Source of the DNA: Halobacterium sp. CBA1132
Lineage (GTDB): Archaea; Halobacteriota; Halobacteria; Halobacteriales; Halobacteriaceae
Assembly (NCBI RefSeq): GCF_001485535.1
Contig: NZ_BCMZ01000002.1
Span: forward strand, 124,001 to 188,000
Direction of reading: 5' to 3'
Length of the DNA stretch: 64,000 bases
The notes under the pieces are model-generated. The model was not told where the DNA came from, did no database searches, and saw only the letters and a program-made list of their open reading frames with translations. The translations under genes were made by a program, and so were the position numbers. Below, piece after piece: positions 26,801 through 34,232 of the stretch (positions are counted from its first letter, which is position 1; each line of letters opens with the position of its first letter).

Positions 26801-28093
26801 TTCTGTGTGCTGGAACGTATCGATGATCTCGCTCAGCGCCTCGCGCAGATCAGTCCCCTCTCCAGTGATCTCGTCCAGCACTTCTGCGCCTTCCTCGACC
26901 TCTGCCACGCGAGCGTCCGCACAGACGATGTCGACGTTGGGCATCTCGAACTGGCCGTCTTCCTCCTCGGCACGCGTCCGGGCCTTCAGATACAGATTGA
27001 ACGCCGAGAGCTGACACGAGCGCAGGTCGATGTCGACGCCGTAGAGGTTGTGTTTGAGGATTTTCGCGGGGATCTCCGCTCGGTCGAGCCCGTCTTCTTC
27101 TTCCCACCAAATTCGCTCCAGCACGTCGAACGCATAGAGGAGGAAGTGCCCGCTTCCACAGGCTGGATCGATGACTCGCAGTTCTGAAGGATGGTCGAAC
27201 TCAGGTGCGTCGCCAGCCTCTTCGTCTGGGATAAGGTACGTACAGAGTTCGGGAACGGTCGGGCTGTCCTCCGGCGTGACTAAGCGTTCCTTGCGCTCCT
27301 CGGGGCTGAGCGCTTCCGGCTCCGGTACTGCCGACTCCTGTCCTTTGGCTTCGAGATAGAGCTTCCCGAGAGAGTTGTCGGTGAGCATCCGGACGACCCA
27401 GTGGGGCGTGTAGAACTGGTTCGCCGGCCCCACGTCTTCCGGTTCGAGCGTGTTCTTCGCGTCGAGCGCTTCGACGACAGGACGGTTGTAGTACTCGTAC
27501 ACCCAGCCCAGTACGTCGTCCCCTCGCCAGACCTCGTCGGAGACCTTGTCGAGCATTCCGCAAAGATCTTCGAACGTGTCGTCGTCGGGGTCGATCAGGC
27601 TGTAGACGGTCGAGCGGTCGAAGAGAATCTCGATTTCCTCAGCGAGGTCGTCACATGCGTTCCGATAGGCTTCGAGGACGGCCTCCTCCTCGAGCATGAA
27701 CTCCTCCGTAACCAGCCGGTCGGCAGCCGGCGTGAGGCCGTCGTCGCGAAAAGCCGTGACCTCGTCGTCGATGAAGTCCCGAACCTCCATACAGCGGAGC
27801 GCTGCCAGCCGATTGACGATCGTGTAGCCGACACCCGTGATGTACTGCTCGTGGGCTTCGTCCCAACTGTGACCATCGGCGGCTTCGAGTTCGATAGCCT
27901 CGACGAGGTCTTCCTGCTCTTCGCTCAGGGACGCGTCGTCGTCCGGCCTCTCGTCAAGGTCGTACTCGTCCTCAAGCTGGTAGCGAACGTTCGCCTCGAC
28001 GCGGTCGCGCATCTCGGTGACGACGTCCTCAAGATGCTCGCGCTCTTCCTTGTCGAGCTGGGCCTTGCGGGGCTGGGTAGATTGTTCGTCCAT
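23888..28093 (-). CDS. pglX: PglX/BrxX DNA adenine methyltransferase
   Basis: A 1401-residue N6-adenine methyltransferase, long compared with the usual roughly 1200 residues. The AdoMet site is DPACGSGHFLLYAFDVLER near residue 308, and the catalytic motif IV is NPPYGSGG near residue 508, the class gamma order. The N-terminal part has a predicted helical domain with the conserved NQFYTPHWVVRMLTDNS. The C-terminal 500 residues are target-recognition and helical coiled-coil regions. In BREX it methylates one strand of a non-palindromic site to mark self DNA and is required for exclusion. No frameshift or homopolymer tract suggesting phase variation was seen. It begins a transcript unit running through the membrane protein, pglZ, the nuclease-like gene and brxHII. 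Confidence 0.92.
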   Translation of the reverse strand: MDEQSTQPRKAQLDKEEREHLEDVVTEMRDRVEANVRYQLEDEYDLDERPDDDASLSEEQEDLVEAIELEAADGHSWDEAHEQYITGVGYTIVNRLAALRCMEVRDFIDDEVTAFRDDGLTPAADRLVTEEFMLEEEAVLEAYRNACDDLAEEIEILFDRSTVYSLIDPDDDTFEDLCGMLDKVSDEVWRGDDVLGWVYEYYNRPVVEALDAKNTLEPEDVGPANQFYTPHWVVRMLTDNSLGKLYLEAKGQESAVPEPEALSPEERKERLVTPEDSPTVPELCTYLIPDEEAGDAPEFDHPSELRVIDPACGSGHFLLYAFDVLERIWWEEEDGLDRAEIPAKILKHNLYGVDIDLRSCQLSAFNLYLKARTRAEEEDGQFEMPNVDIVCADARVAEVEEGAEVLDEITGEGTDLREALSEIIDTFQHTEALGSLLDVSGTLEEVFESGQTGLSDWGDGTHQSLNSFLKALRQAVDERSSDSFGEQNLRSFLNLLVVLSQEYDVALMNPPYGSGGRMPDNVQEYIRESESYKYTTEYYINFFEACDRLAKTDGRTGMLVPWSFMFNKSFQDFREDFIGGRGAFDFFSEFGYDILDNATVGTVGTVVRSETKSGQSGTFIRLPDVEKGEKESTFIQASFDSEYSGIQRFYYRDLREFDTVPGTPLSYWVPKELRSLYDSAVVLDAENGDVDAESLGSAKVGLQTGNDGRFTHRFWEDFHSSDWVPFAKGGADSWLLPRTKRTLLWGAAGQEVKRYGGSYPRNEDSYFTESLTYTVAKRSGRRFGYLHEESIFGHKGSVLIPKRATWNALSYTNSHLFTYLMLTQTSERMWEVGFVSKVPWRNELEDIDELEKLSREAVGQLISKRQYDFVSPYYDGPVLLDVLGVNDPLSQYDHPHRELRSELSVDNPSQTVSTTASLREVGIAAAKHLEQVEQDLQSCADDIDDAVFECFGITDEQRETILQEIALRTIEDPREQEDYDPDTVTEPSEDFPEQVKDLLLHFTLQAIDGTDDGIIPLSKIDGKDDLLTNIEAEFERVWGEHATDRLAEVDEVLGNRSASDEAYPNLRAWLEDDLFEYHVSKFDRTPILWRFSTERLVSDPEGEGFGCLVDYHQLDASIFDRLQNQYLEPRRTHLRERRAAANSRRNDESLSASERADAAEEYERCESGLEQLSVFEEQLGELAESNPREWPEENQERAAEAAERVGEFRERTASRLDTLETLADLEDVDMEDLFSPSFYETVQENKDEWIDALDDLQAAFEAYAEDGSEPVEAHLYDLFEYYDDLVGSSHYASNGILFMTYYFDQFEDAGQAQIGDAGVSERQRLLSELAADVDEYTQLAEEISDDCDEVAADIPNDWEDRALSEVTTTGYQPVHKHGVAINIMPLAEKDIVPEVVEDKVL

Positions 28094-28214
28094 GCGAGAG
28101 TCAGTGATGTTACAAGCAGAGCCATTGAGGTGTCTTGAAGATTGTCCATATACTCTGGGACGGCGGTAGGGTCAGAACTCGAAAATGAGCCGACAGGGGT
28201 ATCCCTCCACGGAG

Positions 28215-28223
28215 CATTTATAC
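28215..28223 (+). promoter_or_regulatory. TATA box for small membrane protein
   Basis: ATTTATACC lies 27 bp before the ATG at 28244, the spacing of a leaderless haloarchaeal transcript. This sets the start of the small membrane gene at 28244 rather than the earlier in-frame ATG at 28142. Confidence 0.5.
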
Positions 28224-28243
28224 CCAAATGTCAAATCTGGTGT

Positions 28244-28495
28244 ATGGTTGGTGAGTTTGCCGGCCCTCGGAAGATTCGATACTTCCTGTATCTGCTGTTG
28301 ATAGCTGTCTTCGGAGCCGTGATCTCGAAGATACTCGCGGACTTCTACGGGATCGAGTTTCTCGAACCAATCTTCTGGTGGTTCGTAGAGAACCCGATGG
28401 CGCTTTTTGAGCTTGCAGGGTTCTTCTCGATTATCGCGCTGATGCTTATTATGGGGATTAAAGCTCTGGAACTGGCCGATAATCGCGGATTCTAA
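28244..28495 (+). CDS. Small two-helix membrane protein on opposite strand of BREX
   Basis: An 83-residue protein beginning MVGEFAGPRKIRYFLYLLLI. Two membrane segments are clear, at about residues 12-32 and 50-75, separated by a short aromatic loop (EPIFWWFVENP). The start is chosen from a TATA box 27 bp upstream. The only rightward gene in the island, it lies between pglX and the NucS-like gene, divergent from pglX. I recognise no family. Small membrane proteins in defence islands are sometimes toxic effectors, but nothing here proves that. Confidence 0.55.
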   Translation: MVGEFAGPRKIRYFLYLLLIAVFGAVISKILADFYGIEFLEPIFWWFVENPMALFELAGFFSIIALMLIMGIKALELADNRGF

Positions 28496-28613
28496 CTGCC
28501 ACAGTACTGCATTCTAAGCATGTTCCGTGAACAGAAGGCCGACACAGCGAAAGCCGACCCAGTGCTGGGTCAAGATTCGAAAAGAGTGGAGCTGCGCCGT
28601 CTGCTGCCCTCTC

Positions 28614-29657
28614 TCACTCAGTAGTCTTGTCGAGTATCTCCCGAGCCTGTGATTCAAGCGCGTCGAAATCGATCTCCTGATCCGGCTTACAGGTGATTCT
28701 CACTCCGCTTCGACCACTTCCTCGCATATCCTGCTTAACCGCAACCGATTCAGCATCGATTCCGAGTACGTCCGCAATCTCCGCAGCGTCCAGCGAAGCC
28801 GTATTGACGTCGTACAGGTCGATGTGGAACAGCGTCCGCTTCGTCCGGATCGCGATACGACGTTTTCGTCCCTTGTTGAACGCGACGTAGTGCTTCTGCC
28901 CCCACTCCGGCCCATTGAGGAACTCCAGTTCCTGCAGTGCGGCTGTAACGTCTTCCAGCAGATCGGCTGTTTCCTCGTTTGAACGCTCGTTGAGGTGCCA
29001 ACTCTGTCCGTCTTCCTTCCACGGTTCGTCAGAGGTGTCCGGACTCACGTCCGTCACGGTGTGCTCCGGCGTCGGGATCGTCTGCTCTGCATCGAGATAC
29101 AGCCGGTCGCCATCCTTCAGGAGCTGGAACTCGATGACGGAGATGTCGATCGATCTGTCGCTGAGCCACCGGAGTACGATGTCCAGCCGCTCGCGGACGG
29201 ATTCTCCGACGAAGACGATTCGCTGATCCTGATTGAGCGTGTAGTCCTCGTTGCAGAACTCGTCGAGTACCTCGGTAAACGTGGTTTCCTCCTCGTAGAG
29301 CGTCCGACCCCATGACGTCGACTTGAACTTCTCGAACTGGTCGCGGAGCTTGGAGTAATCCCAGTGCGAGGTGTAGGCGGCGTACTTTAGTCCCTGAAAA
29401 TCGACCTTCGGCTTCAATGCGCCTCGTTTGAGTTCGATGGCGACAACGTTGGCGTCTCGGTCAATGGCGAGAAGATCGATGCCATCCCCAATTTGCTTCA
29501 CAGAAACTTCCCGTCCAACAAGTCGAAAGTCCTCTCCGAGGATGCTCTCGGGACTATTGATAATCCACTCGCGGAGGTCATCCTCACGAAACCCCTCTTC
29601 CTTCAGGGAGACCGTTTCTAACGTGGAAACATCTTCCTTGTCCCCGACTCTAAGCAT
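28614..29657 (-). CDS. NucS-like PD-(D/E)XK nuclease of the BREX locus
   Basis: A 347-residue protein. Residues about 20-110 match the nuclease domain seen in NucS/DUF91 proteins: EDDLREWIINSPESIL, then GDGIDLLAIDRDANVVAIEL with the adjoining KRG, giving the ID...ELK catalytic core, and QGLKYAAYTS. The N-terminal DNA-binding domain of true archaeal NucS is absent. The C-terminal half contains a predicted small domain with KHYVAFNKGRKRRIAIRTKR near residues 255-275, which may bind nucleic acid. The TATA-like AGAATTATCA about 30 bp upstream suggests its own leaderless promoter. It lies between the brxA-brxC-brxB-brxC and pglX blocks and is a probable accessory DNA-cleaving protein. Confidence 0.65.
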   Translation of the reverse strand: MLRVGDKEDVSTLETVSLKEEGFREDDLREWIINSPESILGEDFRLVGREVSVKQIGDGIDLLAIDRDANVVAIELKRGALKPKVDFQGLKYAAYTSHWDYSKLRDQFEKFKSTSWGRTLYEEETTFTEVLDEFCNEDYTLNQDQRIVFVGESVRERLDIVLRWLSDRSIDISVIEFQLLKDGDRLYLDAEQTIPTPEHTVTDVSPDTSDEPWKEDGQSWHLNERSNEETADLLEDVTAALQELEFLNGPEWGQKHYVAFNKGRKRRIAIRTKRTLFHIDLYDVNTASLDAAEIADVLGIDAESVAVKQDMRGSGRSGVRITCKPDQEIDFDALESQAREILDKTTE

Positions 29658-29682
29658 GTTGTCGAGATAGAGTCACAGACGC

Positions 29683-29697
29683 ATGATAATTCTTTGG
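29683..29697 (-). promoter_or_regulatory. TATA region for the NucS-like gene
   Basis: On the minus strand AAAGAATTATCATG lies about 27-40 bp before the ATG at 29657-29655, consistent with a leaderless start for the nuclease gene. It suggests transcription independent of the brxC block upstream. Confidence 0.4.
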
Positions 29698-29798
29698 AGC
29701 CGCCAATAGACGATGGGAGAGAATTTAGACGGGCACGTCGGTTCGACGGTGGTTACGGCCCAGTGTTGCGTAATTGCGAATTGGATATAAATTAATTC

Positions 29799-29814
29799 GG
29801 TGTTTTGCAACACC
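29799..29814 (-). terminator. Hairpin after second brxC
   Basis: GGTGTT-TTGC-AACACC is a perfect 6-bp stem with a 4-base loop, 6 bp beyond the stop of the second brxC. On the minus strand it is followed by an AT-rich run (GAATTAATTTATATCC). This looks like the end of the brxA-brxC-brxB-brxC transcript. An additional GTGTTGC copy at 29763 may form an alternative pairing. Confidence 0.4.
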
Positions 29815-29820
29815 AGATCG

Positions 29821-32800
29821 TCAGTCAAGCGACTCGATCACCATCACAGAGCCATCCGGTAGTTCATCCATAGTCTCCCGAATCCGCCGCAACTGCCCGT
29901 TGAGTAACTGTTCGGCATCCTCGATCAGTTCATTCATGCGTTCCTCACTCGGCGTGCTCGATCCCTCTACTGCACCGATGACCTCTTGAGTGAGATCGTG
30001 GTCGGGATACTCGGACTGAAGTTTGCTAGCGAGTTCTTCAAGTCGTTCGTAGAGTTCGAAGGGGTTCTCCGCCTCGTCAAGAAGTTGCTCTACGTCGTCA
30101 ACGCTCGGCGGCTGAGATCGACTGAGCATCTCGCTCACGTCGGTTGTGACCGGATGATTCGGACTCTCTTCCTCGAGTCGGCTTGACGCATCACGAAGTT
30201 GAGACCAGAGCGATGCCTCGCCGTCAGATGCTTCGAGGAGTCGCCGTGCCCGTTCGTATCGCTTCGCTTGCTGAACGACCGTCGAGTCGACGAGGTCTTC
30301 CTCTGAGAACGAGTCACCGTTCCACGCCGTCTCGAAGAGATCATAGAGATCGTCGATGGTTACACCGCCGAATTCGACGGCGACGCGGTCAGCAGTTTCC
30401 TTGCTGCTCCCATCGTGAGCGTAGAGCCACGTCGCGAGACTGGAGACTACGCTCTCGGGTTCCTCGTCCGATGGCGACTCTCCCGTGATGCGTTCGTACT
30501 GCTCGCGGACGACGGTTCGTCTGTGAGCGTCGGCTTCGTCAATCGTTGCTCGGAGCCGATCGGCATCAGGCACTTTATCCCCACCGACGATCGCTTGCAT
30601 CTCCCCCGTGATTTCCGCACCGGGGTAGAGCCGCTGCATCTCCGTCGTTCGCTGGCTGAACTGCTCCCAGAGAGAGTCGCCATCCTCAACCGACCGGAAG
30701 AGTCCTCTTGCCCGAGCGAAGCGCTCGGACTGCTGTGCGATCTCGTCGGACGCAAAGTCGTCTGTTTCGAGAGATTCGCCTCCGAGTGCGGGCTGGAGAG
30801 CCGTTTCGAGTTCGTCCAGCGAAGCGCCTTCACCGAACTCTCTGCTGACGCCTCGCAAGATGCGTTTCACCAGCACGCTGTTCTCGTCCACCCAGTTAGC
30901 CAACTCCGAGAGCCACGCGTCGGGATCGGTTCCGTCCGGCTCCTCACCGATCAGCGTCTCGACGGTTTCCCGAATCTGGTCGGGATTGATTCCATCCAGT
31001 GACTCGAAGCGAACCTGTACGTCGGTCAGATTCGTCTTGTTTCTGACTGCTCGGCCGATCTCGTTCGGCTCGGTAATGTACTCGTCGTCTCTACGTAGCG
31101 CAATTTCGTTTGCTGTTGCAAGTGTGATCAGCAGGGCCGAAATCGATTCTTGCGGAGTCCCGCAATACGTGCCTCCACGCTGGACAGTTTGGGCAAGCAA
31201 GTCCTCAGCACGAAGCGATTGGGTGTCCTCGTGCTCGTCGAGGAACTCTTGACACCAGCCGTCGGCGAGTTCGGCGCGGTCGGTATCCACACCGAGCGTG
31301 ACTGCGTCCTCGCTCGAAAGCGGCCAGTCGTCGACGCCGCGGAAGAACTTCGCCATCTGCTTGGCGTCCTTGACTTCCGTGATTCCGTTGGTTAGGACAA
31401 AACGCGTCCCACTGAACACAGACTGGACTTGCGTTTCCACGACCTGCTCGAACACGTCCTCGTATCGTCCTCTCGTCCCACCCGTCCGAACGTAGACGTC
31501 CGCTTCCTCGAGTTGCTCGCGAATCGCCGATTCGAGCGCCCGCTGTTCGTCACGGTGGTCGGACTCCAAGTCCGGATACGTTTCCGTTTCCTCTGACAGC
31601 ACCTCCTGCATGCCCATCACGTCCCGCAGGCGGTTGATCGTCGATCCCTGTAGATCGACGGCGATGAGGACGTGCTCGCCCCCGTCCCGGCCTTCGTTCG
31701 TCGACTGCCATGCATCAACCTGATCGCCAACCTCCTCGTCGCGGCCCGCGACCAGCCGCACACGCACGGCGTCAAACTCCGGCGTCGGTGCTTGCTCGAT
31801 AGGGTCGAGAACAGAGTAGCCGAACCGGAGTGGGACTTTGCGCTCCCCCTCGAGATCCACCTCGTGTCGACTGCCCTCAGAGAGCAGAAGGTTGCTTCCC
31901 TCCCGAAGGGAGTTCTCCAACTTGGCCGAAAGCCGATGCGACGGGATCTGTTGTGCACGGGTCTTCGCTCGCGTCAGAATGTCCTCCTGTTCCTCGGAGA
32001 CCAGCAGGTACTCCTCGTCACCGCGGTCGTTCGTCTCCGTTAGCACCTTCCGATCCTCGAGGAGGTCGGAGAGCGCCGATTCGACATCGCTTCGGACGGA
32101 GTCGAACGACTCGTCAGTCGACTTGACCATCAGCCGGGCGAGGTTCGCCGGCGTCGACGGCACTTCGGAACGCACCTGATTCAGCAGGTACAGCGCCTTC
32201 GCAACGCGAACCGAGAACGCGTCTTCGTCGCCGCCAGCCGAGGGGACGAGCTTGTTCTCGACCATCTCCTGCACCCAGAGCGGGATGTAGGTTGTCTCTT
32301 CGACCAGCAGGTCGTACAGCTCGTCCCACGTGACGAGCGCTCCGACCTGCTTGTCTCCCCACTCGAACCGCGTGAACAGCGAGCGGACGAGGATGAGCAA
32401 CGCCCGACCCTGCACGTACTCTTCTTCGGTCACGCGTCCACGTGGCATCAGTTGCTGAATCACCGTCCGGAGCAACCCGAGATCGTACTCGCGGAATGGG
32501 TATGACTCGACTGCGTCCGGGTCGGCGCCGGCAATATCGGAGTATGCGTCGAGCGTGAGGTCGGGCATCTCCCGGAGAGCGGACTCGACGGCCTGTCCAC
32601 CCTCGGCGTCCTTCTGCAGCCACCGCTTCCGAACGATTATCTCGGTGTCGGCGCCCTCCAGCGGTTCTTGAGCCCCGTACCACGGTTGCTCCGTGACTTT
32701 GGTATCGTCGAACTCGCCGTGGATACGCTCGATCGGATACTGTCCAGTCCCGATGACTGGCGGGTTGGGCCCGACACCCAACTCCGTCAGCGCTTCCATC

Positions 32801-33654
32801 GTCTCTTGGAGCTCTCTGTAGCGATGGCGGCCATCGCCGATGAACAGCGCCACCTCGTCGAGTCCGATCAGCAACTCCGTCTCGGTCTCTGGTGTGCTCA
32901 GCGACTCTTGGGCCGTTTCGACGCGCTCGACGAGTTCGTCGGGGTCGAACTCGTCGGGATCGACTTCCTCGATGGCGTCGTCGATCGACTGCTTGACCTC
33001 CTCCTGAGACGCGAACGGTGAGTCATCGAGTGTCGGAACGGCTTCGTAGAGCCAGCTCCGCAGTGACGCCCGCTCGTCGTACACATCTTCGAACGTCTGT
33101 CCGTCGTGCTCGACTTCCTGTAGTCGCTCCCAGCAGTCACCGTGGTTCATGTCGAGCTGCCACGCCCACTCGAGCAGCCAATTCGGGTCGGTGGGATACC
33201 CGAGCTCGCGGCCGATTGCCTCGTAAATGAGGTAGGGGAGTGGCGGTTCCTGTGACGCGTCCCGGTTGAGGAGGTTCAGGAAGACGGGTTTCAGGCGGTC
33301 GACGTGAGAGTTGGCGACGCTCTGTCGGAACGACTGGAAGCCCGGCCATCGATTTGCCAACTCTTCTCCGAGGTCGGCGAACTCCGATTCGGTGTCGGCA
33401 GCGAACCCGATGAGTTTCAGGAGGTGCGTCTTCCCCGACCCGAACGTCGCGGAGATGTAGAGGAAGCGCGGTTCTTCGTGTGGGTACTTGTCGACGAGGT
33501 TCCCGAGCGTGGTGAGCACATCGCGAGCGCTGTCGGTCTCGTAGAACTCGCGGACGTCGTTTTCTGCCTGCGCTCTGGCGTTGACCTTCTGGACTTCCTC
33601 GAGCTCGCGAGTCGGTGACTGCTGGAAGATGTCGTGAATGTGTATGTCGCTCAT
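29821..33654 (-). CDS. brxC: BrxC/PglY-like ATPase, second copy
   Basis: A 1277-residue P-loop ATPase of the BrxC/PglY (DUF499-like) family. Walker A is SATFGSGKTHLLKL near residues 67-80, and Walker B is LLIGLDEVALFIGD near residue 262. The C-terminal third is a string of helical repeats with many ExL(L/V) coiled segments. BrxC is the large AAA-like ATPase of BREX, needed for both methylation and exclusion. The ATG overlaps the brxB stop by 4 bp. Sequence clearly differs from the first copy, so the pair is an old duplication rather than a recent tandem one. Doubling of brxC is a feature of haloarchaeal type 5 BREX. Confidence 0.88.
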   Translation of the reverse strand: MSDIHIHDIFQQSPTRELEEVQKVNARAQAENDVREFYETDSARDVLTTLGNLVDKYPHEEPRFLYISATFGSGKTHLLKLIGFAADTESEFADLGEELANRWPGFQSFRQSVANSHVDRLKPVFLNLLNRDASQEPPLPYLIYEAIGRELGYPTDPNWLLEWAWQLDMNHGDCWERLQEVEHDGQTFEDVYDERASLRSWLYEAVPTLDDSPFASQEEVKQSIDDAIEEVDPDEFDPDELVERVETAQESLSTPETETELLIGLDEVALFIGDGRHRYRELQETMEALTELGVGPNPPVIGTGQYPIERIHGEFDDTKVTEQPWYGAQEPLEGADTEIIVRKRWLQKDAEGGQAVESALREMPDLTLDAYSDIAGADPDAVESYPFREYDLGLLRTVIQQLMPRGRVTEEEYVQGRALLILVRSLFTRFEWGDKQVGALVTWDELYDLLVEETTYIPLWVQEMVENKLVPSAGGDEDAFSVRVAKALYLLNQVRSEVPSTPANLARLMVKSTDESFDSVRSDVESALSDLLEDRKVLTETNDRGDEEYLLVSEEQEDILTRAKTRAQQIPSHRLSAKLENSLREGSNLLLSEGSRHEVDLEGERKVPLRFGYSVLDPIEQAPTPEFDAVRVRLVAGRDEEVGDQVDAWQSTNEGRDGGEHVLIAVDLQGSTINRLRDVMGMQEVLSEETETYPDLESDHRDEQRALESAIREQLEEADVYVRTGGTRGRYEDVFEQVVETQVQSVFSGTRFVLTNGITEVKDAKQMAKFFRGVDDWPLSSEDAVTLGVDTDRAELADGWCQEFLDEHEDTQSLRAEDLLAQTVQRGGTYCGTPQESISALLITLATANEIALRRDDEYITEPNEIGRAVRNKTNLTDVQVRFESLDGINPDQIRETVETLIGEEPDGTDPDAWLSELANWVDENSVLVKRILRGVSREFGEGASLDELETALQPALGGESLETDDFASDEIAQQSERFARARGLFRSVEDGDSLWEQFSQRTTEMQRLYPGAEITGEMQAIVGGDKVPDADRLRATIDEADAHRRTVVREQYERITGESPSDEEPESVVSSLATWLYAHDGSSKETADRVAVEFGGVTIDDLYDLFETAWNGDSFSEEDLVDSTVVQQAKRYERARRLLEASDGEASLWSQLRDASSRLEEESPNHPVTTDVSEMLSRSQPPSVDDVEQLLDEAENPFELYERLEELASKLQSEYPDHDLTQEVIGAVEGSSTPSEERMNELIEDAEQLLNGQLRRIRETMDELPDGSVMVIESLD

Positions 33655-34232
33655 TGGAGATGCACCCCCTTAACTCGGCCTTCGATCTGGTGGGCCGGGT
33701 AGTAGTTGCGTGATTCCTCGCCGAAGAAGTTCAGATTGCCACCATAGATGTCTCCGGGGAACGGAATGCCGATTGTAGACTGGACGTTGCGGCGGTCGAG
33801 TTCGTCGAGCAGTTCCGACGCACGCGTGAACGGGTAGAGGCTCCCGAGGTGCGTGAGGAGAACGACGTGTCGCTGCTGGGCTGGTGCATCGATTTTCTCG
33901 ACCATAACTGCGACGAGTTCCTCCGCTAATCGGTCTTGCATCGTCTCAGTGATCGTCGCGGGTTGGCTGTTCTCGCCGAGGTCAACCGCGAGTTCGAAGA
34001 CATCGGTTTCGACGAACAGCTCGTCCAGTCGAAGGACTTGGACGGTTCCGTCATCTGGGAACTCCTCGGTACGATGCGGGTTCGCCGCCCACTCGGTGAG
34101 CCGTTCGGCAACCCGGTGCTCGTACTTCGGCTGGACGGGGACGATTACGAACGGGTTTCGGATGCCGCGTCGTCCGTCGGCGAACTGTGCGAGTCGCTCC
34201 GTGAAGTCGTGGAAGGGACGGTTGGTCGTCAT
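33651..34232 (-). CDS. brxB: BrxB (DUF1788)
   Basis: A 193-residue protein, the usual BrxB length. Recognisable features are the N-terminal FTERLAQF with NPFVIVPVQP, the middle strand QQRHVVLLTHLGSLYPFTRA and the C-terminal TIGIPFPGDIYGGNLNFFGE, typical of DUF1788. BrxB is a small essential BREX protein thought to work with BrxC. It is wedged between two brxC genes with 4-bp overlaps at both ends, so the three are translated as one unit. Confidence 0.85.
   Translation of the reverse strand: MTTNRPFHDFTERLAQFADGRRGIRNPFVIVPVQPKYEHRVAERLTEWAANPHRTEEFPDDGTVQVLRLDELFVETDVFELAVDLGENSQPATITETMQDRLAEELVAVMVEKIDAPAQQRHVVLLTHLGSLYPFTRASELLDELDRRNVQSTIGIPFPGDIYGGNLNFFGEESRNYYPAHQIEGRVKGVHLQ

Noticed and set aside
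23888-28093. Phase-variable tract in pglX
   Set aside because: I looked for long homopolymers or short tandem repeats in the coding sequence and saw none; the frame is continuous.
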